Assembly (NCBI GenBank): GCA_003552075.1 | Contig: PUOJ01000090.1 | Coordinates: 1-51,242, forward strand | Length of the DNA stretch: 51,242 nucleotides | Source: Bacteroidales bacterium | GTDB lineage: Bacteria; Bacteroidota; Bacteroidia; Bacteroidales; UBA7960 | Direction of reading: 5' to 3' | Made by a program: the position numbers and the translations under genes | Notes under the pieces: model-generated | The model's database searches: none | What the model was told of the DNA's origin: nothing | The model's input: the letters and a program-made list of their open reading frames with translations, nothing else | Shown: piece by piece, positions 18,823-28,578 of the stretch | Numbering within the stretch: the first letter of the stretch is position 1 | Layout: every line of letters begins with the position of its first letter

Positions 18823-20004
18823 TTATACCTTTTCAAGCGCCTGATTCAGGTCAGCCAGGATGTCTTCCACGTTTTCGATACCTACGGAAAAGCGGACCAG
18901 TCCATCAGTGATACCGGATTCCTCCCTGGCCTCCTTATCGACCTTGGAATGGGTCATGGAAGCCGGATGCTGTATCAGGCTTTCTACCCCACCAAGGGAT
19001 ACTGCCAGCATGCACAGCTTGACTTCGTTCATCAGGGTTTTTCCTGCCATTAGGCCGCCTTTCATCTCAAAACTGATCATGCCTCCGGGGCCGTCCATTT
19101 GCTTTCTTCCCAGTTCATACTGGGGATGACTTTTCAGTCCAGGGTATCTGACCCAGGCCACCTTTGGATGGTCCTGCAGGAAGTGGGCGATCGCCAGGGC
19201 ATTTTCCTGGGAACGATCCATCCGTAACGACAGCGTTTTCAGTCCCCTGATGACCATATATGCCTGATGCGGATCCATATTGCACCCCAAATTAATCATC
19301 ATCGGGCGCAGCTGACTGTCCAGCTCCTTGTTTTTGCTCACAATGACACCACCCACGATGTCCGCGTGGCCATTCAAAAACTTGGTGATGGAATGAAATA
19401 CCACATCCACCCCAATATCCAGGGGCCTCTGCAAATAAGGAGAGCAAAACGTATTGTCGGCTACGGTGATCAGGTTGTGTTCTTTGGCAATGCGTACCAT
19501 CTCTTCAAGGTCTGTGATCGTCATGGTGGGGTTGGAAGGAGTTTCCACGTAAAGTACCTTGGTGTTTGGCCGGATCGCTTTTCGAACCAGGTCAGGATCG
19601 GAAGTGTCTACATAGGTAGACTCGATGCCAAACTTGCTGTAATGCTTTTCCATCACTATCCTGGATGGCCCATATACGGCGTCTGTGCTCACCATGTGGT
19701 CGCCCTGTTGCAACAGGGCACTGTATATGGTGTTCACGGCACCCATACCCGAGCTTGTCGCTATGCCACGGTAACCGTTTTCCAGCTCTGCCATGAGTTT
19801 TTCCAGGGAATCAATGGTGGGGTTGTTGAGCCTGGTATAAATGTATCCGTCTGAGTCCCCGGCAAAACAGGCTGCCCCGTGATCTGCGTTTTTAAACCGG
19901 AAAGTACTGGTTTGATAGATGGGTACGGTGGCGCTTCCGAACTGGTCATCAAACATGCCGGCATGGATCAACTTGGAATTGAATGCTTTTTCTCGGGTGT
20001 CCAT
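18823..20004 (-). CDS. Cys/Met metabolism PLP enzyme (methionine gamma-lyase or cystathionine synthase/lyase type)
   Basis: A 393-residue trans-sulfuration-family PLP enzyme. Family features include SSGMGAVNT for phosphate binding, [10 protein letters not shown] carrying the cofactor-contacting Asp, and the Schiff-base lysine in [24 protein letters not shown] near the N-terminus contributes the tyrosine and arginine that complete the neighbouring subunit's site. Members either make cystathionine from activated homoserine, cleave cystathionine, or release methanethiol from methionine. The residues visible do not settle which, so no symbol is given. Its 5' leader lies in the 156-bp inverted-repeat element at 20054-20209. 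Confidence 0.88.
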   Translation of the reverse strand: MDTREKAFNSKLIHAGMFDDQFGSATVPIYQTSTFRFKNADHGAACFAGDSDGYIYTRLNNPTIDSLEKLMAELENGYRGIATSSGMGAVNTIYSALLQQGDHMVSTDAVYGPSRIVMEKHYSKFGIESTYVDTSDPDLVRKAIRPNTKVLYVETPSNPTMTITDLEEMVRIAKEHNLITVADNTFCSPYLQRPLDIGVDVVFHSITKFLNGHADIVGGVIVSKNKELDSQLRPMMINLGCNMDPHQAYMVIRGLKTLSLRMDRSQENALAIAHFLQDHPKVAWVRYPGLKSHPQYELGRKQMDGPGGMISFEMKGGLMAGKTLMNEVKLCMLAVSLGGVESLIQHPASMTHSKVDKEAREESGITDGLVRFSVGIENVEDILADLNQALEKV

Positions 20005-20053
20005 AATTTATCAGTTTAGAAAAATGTGGTAGTCTTTGTTTTAATATTTTCAA

Positions 20054-20209
20054 CGTGTTGAATCAGAATGTTTTAGCCCATTTTTCTCAGAGGCTCGCTG
20101 AAGGCATCGCAGGGCTCCGCAGCGGAAAAATCCCATGAATGACAAGCATCCCCCCGTGCGCAAGCACATTGTCATGGGCGTTTTGCTTGTTGAACATTAA
20201 GTCAACACG
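20054..20209. repeat. 156-bp intergenic element with inverted ends and internal hairpins
   Basis: CGTGTTGA (20054-20061) is matched by TCAACACG (20202-20209), and the similarity continues imperfectly inward (AATGTT and GCCCAT on both arms). Inside are CCCATGA/TCATGGG arms and a GTGC-GCAA-GCAC hairpin. It lies between two minus-strand genes. It may be a miniature inverted-repeat element or a structured leader of the downstream PLP enzyme gene. Confidence 0.45.
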
Positions 20210-20233
20210 CTACAGGTCAATTGCTGGTCAGCT

Positions 20234-20590
20234 TCAGTAGGAATCTGTGCTCAGCATGATGAGGGTGCAGTCTTCCACGCACTCGATGCCAGCTTCAGTG
20301 GCCATTTCTTCCAGCGTGTCATTATAGGTGCCGGGATTAAATATGATGCGCTCCGGTTGGAGTGATATGATATAGTCCAGGTATTCGTCCTGATTTTGTG
20401 GTCCAACATACAGCGTGACGGTATGAACGTCATCCAGCGGGGGTGTACCCTTGATGACATCCACATCCTCAATTTGCGTCTCCCGTTTGCCAATGGCAAC
20501 GACTTCGTGGTCGTATTCCCGCAGGCGCTTGATGGCCTTATGGCTGTATCGTAAAGGGTTTGGGCTTGCTCCGATGACAAGGGTCTTCAT
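20234..20590 (-). CDS. Small CoA-binding domain protein (YccU-like)
   Basis: A 118-residue Rossmann-like protein of the CoA-binding (CoA_binding_2) family, opening with TLVIGASPNPLRYSHKAI and containing VTLYVGPQNQ and IIFNPGTYND. The family resembles the CoA-binding half of succinyl-CoA synthetase, but stand-alone members have no settled function. It is 8 bases downstream of the OsmC gene, so the two probably share a transcript. Confidence 0.88.
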   Translation of the reverse strand: MKTLVIGASPNPLRYSHKAIKRLREYDHEVVAIGKRETQIEDVDVIKGTPPLDDVHTVTLYVGPQNQDEYLDYIISLQPERIIFNPGTYNDTLEEMATEAGIECVEDCTLIMLSTDSY

Positions 20591-20598
20591 GATCCGTC

Positions 20599-20997
20599 TT
20601 ATTTGGATACAGTGTTTACGACGAATTCAGGTGCCTGGGCAATGTGTTTCTTGACAGTACATGCACCAGCAGCCTTCACCACGGATTCCTTATACTTCTC
20701 CGGGAAGTCAGGAGGCAACAAAATATCGATTTCAATGGTGCCGATCATCCTTGTCATCTCATCGATGTGCATGCGTTGCACGATGTCAATGCCTTCGTCC
20801 GGAATGCCACGTTGTTTGCAAAATGATTTCACATAGTAACCGGCACACGTCCCGACAGACGCCAGAAAAAGATCAAAGGGAGAGGCCTGGCTGTTATTGC
20901 CACCGTCTTTCTCCGGTTGGTCCGTGACAATCACATGTCCTTTATAGTGGGCTTCTACGATTTGGTTTTCGCCTAATACAATTTTCATTTCCTTCAT
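20599..20997 (-). CDS. OsmC-family protein
   Basis: A 132-residue OsmC/Ohr-superfamily protein. The first conserved cysteine lies in VGTCAGYYVKSFCKQRGI and the second in AAGACTVKKHI. Many members reduce organic hydroperoxides with a Cys pair; YhfA-like members are less well defined. It forms a likely two-gene unit with the CoA-binding protein. Confidence 0.88.
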   Translation of the reverse strand: MKEMKIVLGENQIVEAHYKGHVIVTDQPEKDGGNNSQASPFDLFLASVGTCAGYYVKSFCKQRGIPDEGIDIVQRMHIDEMTRMIGTIEIDILLPPDFPEKYKESVVKAAGACTVKKHIAQAPEFVVNTVSK

Positions 20998-21120
20998 GAC
21001 AATAGAATTGTTTTATAACTTAAAAACAGGTTCACTTTTCGGATTAATCAGATGCCTGCACATACATGCAACAGGCCTGCTGATGGGCTTGTGATCAAAA
21101 AATCGCCAGCTATGCCGTAT

Positions 21121-21540
21121 TTATTTTAAAGATCGTGTGCGCTGCGCTTCCATCTTGTCGGTAAACCATCTGGGCGCCGGACATGGTCTTCCGGTATCCT
21201 TATTCAGAAAAGCCAGTGTGGTATTGCCGATATTCAGCAGCGTACCTTCCTCGTTATAAATTTCATAACGAAAGTGCATACGTGATGTGGGCATCTCGGG
21301 AACGGTGGTCTTAATGGTCAACAGGTCGTCATACCTGGCCGGTCGGATATACTTGATATCCATCTTTGCAATCGGCATCACCACGCCTTTTTCTTCCATT
21401 TCCCTGTAGGTCATCCCCAGGTCTCTCATGGCTTCCGCCCGTGCCACTTCATAATACTGTGGATAATTGCCATAATATGCAAAACCCATCTGGTCCGTTT
21501 CTGCATACCTTACCCGCAGCTTGCATATAAACGTAAACAT
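21121..21540 (-). CDS. Acyl-CoA thioesterase (4HBT/YbgC type)
   Basis: A 139-residue hot-dog-fold thioesterase. The YbgC/4HBT signature is present at RYAETDQMGFAYYGNYPQYY, with the catalytic Asp in TDQMG and the following AYYGNY pattern. Family members hydrolyse short or medium acyl-CoA esters. It follows secA on the same strand, separated by the repeat element at 21571-21661, which would form most of any mRNA leader. Confidence 0.92.
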   Translation of the reverse strand: MFTFICKLRVRYAETDQMGFAYYGNYPQYYEVARAEAMRDLGMTYREMEEKGVVMPIAKMDIKYIRPARYDDLLTIKTTVPEMPTSRMHFRYEIYNEEGTLLNIGNTTLAFLNKDTGRPCPAPRWFTDKMEAQRTRSLK

Positions 21541-21570
21541 ATGTCGTTGCTTAAGAATATTACATCTGCA

Positions 21571-21661
21571 TCATGTCCTGGCTGCCTTAGCCAGTACAAT
21601 CCTTGATCTTATTCCGCATTTAGAGCGACTTTACTCAAAAAGTGGCGCTGACTCGACACTA
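21571..21661 (-). repeat. Short copy of the TAGTGTCG repeat element, abutting the secA stop
   Basis: Read on the minus strand it begins TAGTGTCGAGTCAGCGCC (21661-21644), close to TAGTGTCGTGTCAATGCC at 45710. It contains AATGCGGAATAAGATCAAG (21620-21602), 18 of 19 identical to 45817-45835, followed by a GGCTAA...GACATGA segment in the same order as in the larger copy. Its first three bases are the secA TAG stop. It looks internally deleted relative to the 164-bp copy. Confidence 0.6.
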
Positions 21662-24600
21662 ACTTGCCTTGCCGTGGCATTGTTTGTATTTTTTACCGCT
21701 GCCACAAGGACAGGGTTCGTTTCTTCCTACTTTCTTCTCTACCCTTACGGGCTGTGTTTTTTGTTGTCCGCCCCGGCCTCCAGGCAGGTCACTCCTGCCC
21801 TCCTTCAGTTTACTCATGTCGGTTCTTTGCTGTTCTGTGCCCTGTTGGATTTGTGCGGGGTCTTTCACCGGAAGCCTGGCTTTCCCGAGGAAGGAAATGA
21901 TGTCCTTGTTGACTTTGCCTATCATGCGCTTAAAAAGCTCAAATGACTCGAACTTATAGATCAGCAGCGGGTCTTTCTGCTCATAGGCTGCTCCTTGTAC
22001 CGATTGTTTCAGGTCGTCCATTTCCCTCAGGTGATCTTTCCAGGAATTGTCAATGATACCCAAGGAGATGCCCTTTTCGATCGCCAGCATCACCTCACGG
22101 CCTTCGGTTTCGTATGCCCTTTTCAGGTTGGCGATCATGTTCATGGTCTTCATTCCGTCGGTGATTGGAATGGCGATGTTTTCGTACTTTTCCGAGGCCT
22201 TTTCGTACACCTGCTTAATTACGGGATAAGCTGTGTTGGCGATGTGTTCGCTCTTCTGCTTATAATTCACCAGGGCCTTCTCGTACAGGATCTCTGTAAG
22301 CTTATCTGCCTTGGTTTCGAAGAACTCATTTTCAGCAAAAGGTGACTCCATGCCAAAGGTGCGCAGCAATTCAAAGGTAAAACCCTCGTAATCGCCATTT
22401 TCTTGATATTCAAGGATCATCTGGTCACAGGTATCATACATCATGTTGGCGATGTCTACGGCCAGGCGTTCCCCGAAAAGGGCATTTCTGCGTTTTTTGT
22501 AGATGACCTCGCGTTGGGCGTTCATCACATCGTCATATTCCAGCAACCTTTTCCTTATACCGAAGTTGTTTTCCTCGACTTTTTTCTGGGCGCGTTCAAT
22601 GGATTTGGTGATCATGCTGTGTTGTATCACTTCTCCTTCCTTAAGGCCCATCCGGTCCATCAGTGAAGAGATCCTCCCTGAACCAAACACGCGCATGAGG
22701 TCATCTTCCAGTGAAACAAAGAACTGGGATGAACCCGGATCGCCCTGGCGACCCGCACGACCCCGCAGCTGCCGGTCTACACGCCGTGATTCATGTCTTT
22801 CGGTACCAATGATAGCGAGTCCGCCTGCCTCCCGAACACCAGCACCCAGCTTGATATCCGTGCCCCTACCCGCCATATTGGTCGCGATGGTTACCTGGCC
22901 AGGCTGACCGGCTTCTTTTACGACCTGTGCTTCGCGCTGATGCTGCTTTGCGTTCAAAATGTTGTGCCCGATAGACTGTAACTTGAGCATACGACTCAGC
23001 AGCTCAGATATTTCTACCGACGTGGTACCTACCAGTACAGGCCGTCCTGCCTGAACCAGGCTGACCACTTCGTCGATGATGGCATTGTATTTTTCACGCT
23101 TGGTCTTGTATATGAGGTCTTCCCGGTCATCACGGATGACAGGCCGATGGGTAGGAATGACCACCACATCAAGTTTGTAGATATTCCAGAATTCCCCTGC
23201 TTCAGTTTCTGCGGTACCGGTCATCCCGGCAAGCTTCCGGTACATCCGGAAATAGTTCTGTAGCGTAACCGTGGCATAGGTTTGGGTGGCAGCCTCCACC
23301 TTTACATTCTCCTTGGCCTCGATCGCCTGGTGCAGTCCGTCAGAATATCTCCTGCCTTCCATGATGCGGCCCGTCTGCTCGTCCACGATCTTGATCTTGT
23401 TATCCACGATCACATACTCCGTATCCTTCTCAAAAAGTGTATAGGCCTTGAGCAGCTGGTTGATGGTGTGCACACGCTCGCTCTTTACCTGGAAATCATT
23501 AAGCAGCTCGTTTTTCTTCTCCATCTTTTCTTCTGCCGGGAGCGTGGATTTTTCCAGCTCGGCCATCTCCGAACCGATGTCGGGCAGAATAAAGAAGCCG
23601 GGATCATCCGTCTGGCTGGTAATCAAGTCGATGCCCTTTTCGGTGAGCTCGATGGAGTTGTTTTTCTCTTCGATGACAAAGAAAAGCTCGTCATCGATCT
23701 TGTGCATATGTTTTCCCTGTTCCTGCATGTAGAAGTTCTCTGTCTTCTGCAGGATGGTTTTCATACCAGGCTCAGAAAGGAATTTGATCAAAGCCTTGTT
23801 TTTGGGAAGACCGCGGTGGCATCTGAGGAGCAGTTCACCGCCTTTTTTCTCATCAGGCTCGCCCTCTTTGGGTAAAAGCAGCTTACGTGCATCAGCCAGC
23901 AGGTTGGTCACCAGCATGCGCTGGGCGCTATACAACTTTTCGACCTTGGGTTTGAGCTCATGAAACTCATGCTTTTCACCTTGCGGCGTGGGGCCCGAAA
24001 TAATAAGTGGCGTACGGGCATCATCGATCAATACGGAGTCCACCTCATCCACAATGGCATAATTCAGCTTGCGTTGCACCAGTTCTTCCGGGTTTCTTGA
24101 CATGTTATCACGCAGGTAGTCGAATCCAAACTCATTGTTGGTGCCATAGGTGATGTCGGCATGATAGGCAGCACGTCTTTCCTCCGAATGCGGCTGGTGC
24201 TTGTCGATGCAGTCTACCTTCATGCCATGGAATTCAAATAGCATGCCCATCCATTCCGAGTCCCTCTTGGCCAGGTAATCATTCACGGTTACGATATGCA
24301 CTCCCTTGCCGGACAGTGCATTCAGGTAAACAGGGAGTGTGGCTACCAATGTTTTCCCCTCTCCCGTGGCCATCTCGGCAATTTTTCCCTTGTGGAGATG
24401 GATGCCGCCGATCAGCTGTACATCATAATGCACCATGTCCCAGGTAATCGTATTGCCTCCGGCTGACCACTGATTCTTATAATATGCCCGCTCACCCCTG
24501 ATTTCGATACTGGGACGCGAAGACGCAAGCTCCCTGTCAAAATCGTTGGCCTGTACATCCACCTCAACGTTGTCGTTAAAACGGCGCGCGGTTTCCTTAA

Positions 24601-24943
24601 CCACACTAAAAGCCTCAGGAATCAGCTGTTCCAGTAGTTCTTCCACTTTTTCGTTCTGCTTGTCGTCGAGCTCATCAATTTGCTTGTAGATCTGTTCTTT
24701 TTCTTCCACATCAATGTCGTGATGGGTATCTAAGTATTCCCTGAGCGTGTCTATCTGACGCTGTTCATCGGCAATATGTCCGGCGATCCTTTCCTTGAAC
24801 TCGTTGGTTTTCGCCCGAAGCGCGTCGTTGTCCAGCATCCTGATCTCCTCATACGTGGAGATGGTTTTATGCAGAAGATCCTTGATTTCTTTGTAATCCC
24901 TATCTGCCTTGGTGCCAAATAGTTTTTTGATGAGGTTAAGCAT
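21659..24943 (-). CDS. secA: Preprotein translocase ATPase SecA
   Basis: A 1,094-residue motor of the Sec pathway that drives unfolded preproteins through SecYEG. Walker A is [14 protein letters not shown], Walker B/DEAD-like [16 protein letters not shown]; second helicase-half motifs are [14 protein letters not shown] and [15 protein letters not shown] preprotein cross-linking insertion and helical wing/scaffold follow. The C-terminus carries the zinc-binding SEC-C motif [14 protein letters not shown]. It is longer than the E. coli protein, as usual for Bacteroidetes. The stop TAG coincides with the end of a repeat element. Minus-strand TAACTTTG (24975-24968) may be its -7 box. Confidence 0.98.
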   Translation of the reverse strand: MLNLIKKLFGTKADRDYKEIKDLLHKTISTYEEIRMLDNDALRAKTNEFKERIAGHIADEQRQIDTLREYLDTHHDIDVEEKEQIYKQIDELDDKQNEKVEELLEQLIPEAFSVVKETARRFNDNVEVDVQANDFDRELASSRPSIEIRGERAYYKNQWSAGGNTITWDMVHYDVQLIGGIHLHKGKIAEMATGEGKTLVATLPVYLNALSGKGVHIVTVNDYLAKRDSEWMGMLFEFHGMKVDCIDKHQPHSEERRAAYHADITYGTNNEFGFDYLRDNMSRNPEELVQRKLNYAIVDEVDSVLIDDARTPLIISGPTPQGEKHEFHELKPKVEKLYSAQRMLVTNLLADARKLLLPKEGEPDEKKGGELLLRCHRGLPKNKALIKFLSEPGMKTILQKTENFYMQEQGKHMHKIDDELFFVIEEKNNSIELTEKGIDLITSQTDDPGFFILPDIGSEMAELEKSTLPAEEKMEKKNELLNDFQVKSERVHTINQLLKAYTLFEKDTEYVIVDNKIKIVDEQTGRIMEGRRYSDGLHQAIEAKENVKVEAATQTYATVTLQNYFRMYRKLAGMTGTAETEAGEFWNIYKLDVVVIPTHRPVIRDDREDLIYKTKREKYNAIIDEVVSLVQAGRPVLVGTTSVEISELLSRMLKLQSIGHNILNAKQHQREAQVVKEAGQPGQVTIATNMAGRGTDIKLGAGVREAGGLAIIGTERHESRRVDRQLRGRAGRQGDPGSSQFFVSLEDDLMRVFGSGRISSLMDRMGLKEGEVIQHSMITKSIERAQKKVEENNFGIRKRLLEYDDVMNAQREVIYKKRRNALFGERLAVDIANMMYDTCDQMILEYQENGDYEGFTFELLRTFGMESPFAENEFFETKADKLTEILYEKALVNYKQKSEHIANTAYPVIKQVYEKASEKYENIAIPITDGMKTMNMIANLKRAYETEGREVMLAIEKGISLGIIDNSWKDHLREMDDLKQSVQGAAYEQKDPLLIYKFESFELFKRMIGKVNKDIISFLGKARLPVKDPAQIQQGTEQQRTDMSKLKEGRSDLPGGRGGQQKTQPVRVEKKVGRNEPCPCGSGKKYKQCHGKAS

Positions 24944-24967
24944 ACATGCGTATTTTTTTCAGAACCG

Positions 24968-24975
24968 CAAAGTTA
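24968..24975 (-). promoter_or_regulatory. Possible -7 box for secA
   Basis: TAACTTTG on the minus strand 25 bases upstream of the secA ATG fits TAnnTTTG; no -33 TTG is at the expected distance. Confidence 0.3.
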
Positions 24976-25012
24976 ATCATTTATGCAGACTAATGCCAGC
25001 CTGCCTGCCTAC

Positions 25013-25036
25013 AAAAAAACCGGCATTTCGCCGGTT
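25013..25036 (-). terminator. Intrinsic terminator after the DUF2795 gene
   Basis: On the minus strand AACCGGC (25036-25030), a 5-base loop and GCCGGTT (25024-25018) form a 7-bp GC-rich stem running into a T-run (25019-25013). It lies about 30 bases past the stop of the DUF2795 gene and separates it from secA. Confidence 0.75.
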
Positions 25037-25065
25037 ATCTGATTGTTTTCTGATTTAGGCCTTGG

Positions 25066-25287
25066 TTAATATTCATCTTCATGGAAAAAGAAGTCATCCT
25101 TTGTGGGGTAATCCGGCCAGATATCTTCTATGCTCTCATACACATCGCCTTCATCTTCAATTTCCTGAAGGTTTTCAATGACTTCCATGGGTGCGCCTGA
25201 TCGCAGGGCATAGTCGATGAGTTCTTCCTTGGTGGCAGGCCATGGAGCATCTTCAAGTTTTGAAGCCAATTCTAATGTCCAATACAT
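25066..25287 (-). CDS. Small acidic DUF2795 protein
   Basis: A 73-residue acidic protein starting MYWTLELASKLEDAPWPATK and ending in a run of Asp/Glu with aromatic residues. Near-identical proteins are conserved across Bacteroidetes; function unknown. The frame is open further up to 25368, but the ATG at 25287 is chosen because conservation begins there and because a good promoter (25343-25314) lies downstream of the longer start. It is followed by an intrinsic terminator and is therefore a single-gene unit. Confidence 0.85.
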   Translation of the reverse strand: MYWTLELASKLEDAPWPATKEELIDYALRSGAPMEVIENLQEIEDEGDVYESIEDIWPDYPTKDDFFFHEDEY

Positions 25288-25313
25288 GGTTGTAATGGGT
25301 TGGTTATTTTTTG

Positions 25314-25343
25314 CAAAAGTATATTTTTTTATGAATAACGCAA
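25314..25343 (-). promoter_or_regulatory. Bacteroidetes-type promoter for the DUF2795 gene
   Basis: Minus strand TTG (25343-25341), 19 bases, TACTTTTG (25321-25314): a full consensus match with ideal spacing, giving a leader of about 20 bases. Confidence 0.6.
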
Positions 25344-25464
25344 CAATAATGCAATTTTTATTCTGCAAAAGGGCAACACTTCATGGGCCATTTGGTTTAG
25401 TCTTCAATCAAATCTTGATGCATGCGCGATTTTCTTCTTAACTTCGCGCAGCAAAAGACCTGGC

Positions 25465-25914
25465 ATGGCGAACAAAAACATTGAAATAAAAAACAAGAAG
25501 GCTTCCTTTGAGTATTTCCTTGTGGAGGAATATACGGCAGGTATAGCGCTTACGGGCACGGAGATCAAGTCCATTCGTGCCGGCAAGGCAAACCTCAGCG
25601 ATGCCTATTGTGCCTTTGACGGACATGAGTTGTACGTGCGCAATATGCATATTTCTCCCTATTCCCATGCTTCTTTCAGCAATCATGAACCCAAGCGGGA
25701 AAGAAAGCTGCTATTGACAGCGCGGGAGTTAAAAAAGCTTAAAACACGCGTAGATGAACGGGGTTACACTTTGGTACCCGTCATGCTTTACATTAACGAA
25801 AAGGGCTTGGCCAAACTGGACATCGCATTGGCCAAGGGAAAGAAAAAGTATGATAAGCGGGAGAGCATCAAGCAAAAAGATGTTCAGCGGGACCTGGACC
25901 GCAGTGGCTTGTAG
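25465..25914 (+). CDS. smpB: SsrA-binding protein SmpB
   Basis: A 149-residue partner of tmRNA in rescue of stalled ribosomes. Typical segments are NKKASFEYFLVEEYTAGIAL, LTGTEIKSIRAGKANLSDAY, the NHEPKRERKLLL loop and the basic C-terminal tail (GKKKYDKRESIKQKDVQRDL) that enters the mRNA channel. The tmRNA gene itself was not seen in the window. Its last 31 bases overlap the converging rhomboid gene. Confidence 0.97.
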   Translation: MANKNIEIKNKKASFEYFLVEEYTAGIALTGTEIKSIRAGKANLSDAYCAFDGHELYVRNMHISPYSHASFSNHEPKRERKLLLTARELKKLKTRVDERGYTLVPVMLYINEKGLAKLDIALAKGKKKYDKRESIKQKDVQRDLDRSGL

Positions 25915-26729
25915 TCATATTTAATTTTAATGCCGCCTTCCTGCCTGGCTTTTTTGGTATCTTCTTGCTGACAACTGCTGCAACCCTGCTGTTTTTGCAA
26001 TCTTCGGGTTTCATTCATTGTGTGGGCATCCTGACCGGCTGCCTGTGCGGACGTTTCGGTCACGTATTCGTCCGTTTGTTTCAAGGCATCTGTTTTCGGG
26101 TCATCATCTGCCTCTTCCAGTTCCCAGGAATAGACCGGTCTTTGGGGACCGTATCCCCTGAAAAATAATGCCAGTATGACTCCGGCGATCAGCCCCATCA
26201 GGTGCGATTCCCAGGAAATGTGGTCCTTGATGGGGAAAATCCCCCACACCAGTCCGCCATAGAGGAATGCTACCAACAAGGAAAGCGCCATGAGACGGGG
26301 GTGTCGTCGCAGAATGCCGCTTACAAACAAAAAGGCAGCCAGGCTGTAAACCACACCAGAGGCACCGATATGGTAGGATTCACGGGCAATAATCCATACC
26401 CAGATGCCCGTTATCAGTATGGAAGCGATCACCACGCTGGGTGCAACTTCCCGGTAAAAATAGAAGAGCGCACTGCCCAGCACCAGCAGGGGAATTGAGT
26501 TGGAAGCAAGGTGGGAAAAGCTCCCGTGGATAAATGGTGAGAAAATGATTCCTTTCAGACCACCGAGGTCCTGGGGGTATATGCCGTAATGATAGATCTC
26601 CCAACCAAACAGCATTGTGATGCTTTTCACCAGCCACAACACCAATACAAAGGCAAGTGGGAAAGTGACGCTTGCCAGCATCCGGCTTTGTTCCTGCTTT
26701 TTTTTACCTTTGTGGCTTGATATTTCCAA
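25884..26729 (-). CDS. Rhomboid-family intramembrane serine protease
   Basis: A 281-residue membrane protein with six hydrophobic segments. The catalytic Ser is in GASGVVYS and the catalytic His in SWESHLMG; the HGSFSHLASNSIPL segment supplies the conserved His and Asn of the active site region. Rhomboids cleave transmembrane substrates. The C-terminal 75 or so residues are a charged, probably cytoplasmic tail with a GCSSC motif. The first codon is a TTG at 26729; an ATG at 26681 (residue 17), immediately before the first helix, is the alternative. The 3' end overlaps smpB. Confidence 0.88.
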   Translation of the reverse strand: MEISSHKGKKKQEQSRMLASVTFPLAFVLVLWLVKSITMLFGWEIYHYGIYPQDLGGLKGIIFSPFIHGSFSHLASNSIPLLVLGSALFYFYREVAPSVVIASILITGIWVWIIARESYHIGASGVVYSLAAFLFVSGILRRHPRLMALSLLVAFLYGGLVWGIFPIKDHISWESHLMGLIAGVILALFFRGYGPQRPVYSWELEEADDDPKTDALKQTDEYVTETSAQAAGQDAHTMNETRRLQKQQGCSSCQQEDTKKARQEGGIKIKYDYKPLRSRSR

Positions 26730-26754
26730 TGCCCTATATTTCTTTTTGAATGCC

Positions 26755-26774
26755 CGGGGTTTGGCCCCGTTTTT
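26755..26774. other. GC hairpin with T-run ahead of the rhomboid gene
   Basis: CGGGG (26755-26759), loop TTTGG and CCCCG (26765-26769) followed by TTTTT on the plus strand. It has the form of a plus-strand intrinsic terminator but no plus-strand gene ends nearby; on the minus strand it would sit in the rhomboid leader, behind a lone TATTTTTG box (26795-26788). Confidence 0.4.
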
Positions 26775-26889
26775 GTAATTGTTTGAACAAAAATACGCAT
26801 AGTTTCCTTTTTTTCATAGGACCATGCGGATCTCTTAAAAAAATTATTGCAACCGACAATTTATTTCAGAAGCAGAAAAGACAAGTATA

Positions 26890-28497
26890 ATGAACCAAAC
26901 AAATCGATTTCTCCGTTACCTGATCCTTTCATTTGCCGCCATTTTCTTTATACAATCTGCGGCACATGCGCAGGTCAAGCAAGAGCAGTTTGAGAAACTT
27001 CAGCGCGCCATACAGTTCATTGAGTTCGCTTACATTGAAGAACTGGATGCAGACAAGCTCGTAGAAGATGCCATTAAGGGCATTCTGAAGGAGTTGGATC
27101 CCCATAGTGTATACCTGTCTGCGGAAGACAGGCAGCGTGCTGAGGAACCCCTCGAAGGCAGCTTTGAAGGCATTGGCATTCAGTTCAACCTGGTCAATGA
27201 CACCATTGTGGTCATCAGTGCGATCCCCGGCGGACCCTCTGAGGAAGTCGGCCTCCTGCCCGGTGACAAGATCATTAAGATTGATGGAGCACAAGCTTAT
27301 GGCAGCGATATCAGCAACCAGTTTGTACAGGACCATTTGCGCGGCGAGCGTGGATCCAGGGTAGATGTGGCCATTAAGCGTGTGGGTGCTGATGAGTTGC
27401 TGGATTTTACAATCACCCGTGACCGGATCCCTATCAACTCATTGGATGCTGCATTCATGGCTACACCTGAAATCGGATACATCAAGCTTAACCGTTTTTC
27501 CAGGACCACCATGCGTGAATACCGCGAAGCAAGCCAGCAGCTATTTGACCAGGGCATGAAGCACCTGATCCTTGACCTTAACTTCAACTCCGGTGGGTAT
27601 CTGGATGTGGCCATCGACCTTACGGACCAGTTTCTCGATCGCGACCATCTCATTGTATACACGGAAGGGCATGCTACCCCGCGCCAGGAGTTTGAAAGTA
27701 CTTTCAGGGGGAATTTCCAGGAAGGTAAGGTGGTCGTGCTCGTGAATGAGGGCAGCGCCTCGGCCAGTGAAATATTATCGGGTGCCGTCCAGGATTGGGA
27801 CCGCGGCCTGGTTGTTGGCCGACGCACCTTTGGCAAAGGCCTTGTGCAGCGGCCATTCGAACTCCCTGATGGCTCTGCAATCCGGTTGACTACCGCACAG
27901 TACCATACCCCCACTGGAAGAAGTATTCAAAAACCATACGACCAGGGCAGTGAAGAATATTACCAGGACTTATCCGACAGACTCTCCCGTGGGGAGCTCG
28001 TAAGCCCGGAAAACATCACCTTCCCGGATTCCCTGAAGTATTTCACCAAAATCAATGAACGCGTTGTTTATGGTGGTGGTGGCATCATGCCTGACTTTTT
28101 TATTCCCCTCGATACGGCGGAAGTCAGTGACTTTTATTCCAGGATGATGCGCAGGGGCATCCTGAACAATTTTGGGATCGAGTATACCAACCGGCATCGG
28201 GAAAGGCTTTCAGAATCATACCCCGATATTGAAACTTATATCGATCGCTTCGAAGCTGACCGCGCGCTGCTGGATCAACTCTATGACTACGCAGCGGATC
28301 AGGACCTGGAGGTTGATGAAGACCTGGATGAAGAAGCGGAAAGCTACATGAAACATCAGCTAAAAGCGCTTATTGCCAGAAATTTATTTGATTTTGCCGC
28401 TTTTACACAGGTAATGATGCAGGAAAATGATGCTTTCCTCAGGGCCATTGATATCATTGAGGATGACACTTTTGAAAACCTGAACATTAAATTTTGA
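26890..28497 (+). CDS. C-terminal processing protease (S41 family)
   Basis: A 535-residue periplasmic serine protease. A signal peptide covers roughly residues 1-27 (cleavage after AHA). A PDZ domain follows (LLPGDKIIKIDGAQAY), then the S41 core with NEGSASASEILSGAVQD, in which Ser291 is the likely nucleophile, and Lys316 in RRTFGKGLVQ, 25 residues later as in Tsp. The C-terminal 150 or so residues are acidic and helical. Such proteases trim or degrade proteins from their C-termini in the envelope. No clear promoter match was found upstream. Confidence 0.94.
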   Translation: MNQTNRFLRYLILSFAAIFFIQSAAHAQVKQEQFEKLQRAIQFIEFAYIEELDADKLVEDAIKGILKELDPHSVYLSAEDRQRAEEPLEGSFEGIGIQFNLVNDTIVVISAIPGGPSEEVGLLPGDKIIKIDGAQAYGSDISNQFVQDHLRGERGSRVDVAIKRVGADELLDFTITRDRIPINSLDAAFMATPEIGYIKLNRFSRTTMREYREASQQLFDQGMKHLILDLNFNSGGYLDVAIDLTDQFLDRDHLIVYTEGHATPRQEFESTFRGNFQEGKVVVLVNEGSASASEILSGAVQDWDRGLVVGRRTFGKGLVQRPFELPDGSAIRLTTAQYHTPTGRSIQKPYDQGSEEYYQDLSDRLSRGELVSPENITFPDSLKYFTKINERVVYGGGGIMPDFFIPLDTAEVSDFYSRMMRRGILNNFGIEYTNRHRERLSESYPDIETYIDRFEADRALLDQLYDYAADQDLEVDEDLDEEAESYMKHQLKALIARNLFDFAAFTQVMMQENDAFLRAIDIIEDDTFENLNIKF

Positions 28498-28578
28498 TCA
28501 AATGCAGGTCACATCATTTCTACGGCCCGGACTTTATCCTGCATGACAACAACAACCCGTTTTTAACGGCCAAAACAG

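Noticed and set aside
20005-20233. SAM-type riboswitch ahead of the Cys/Met PLP gene
   Set aside because: The structured segment lacks recognisable SAM riboswitch core sequences; inverted ends fit a mobile or repeat element better.
25288-25368. N-terminal extension of the DUF2795 protein
   Set aside because: The promoter lies inside it and conservation begins at the ATG at 25287.
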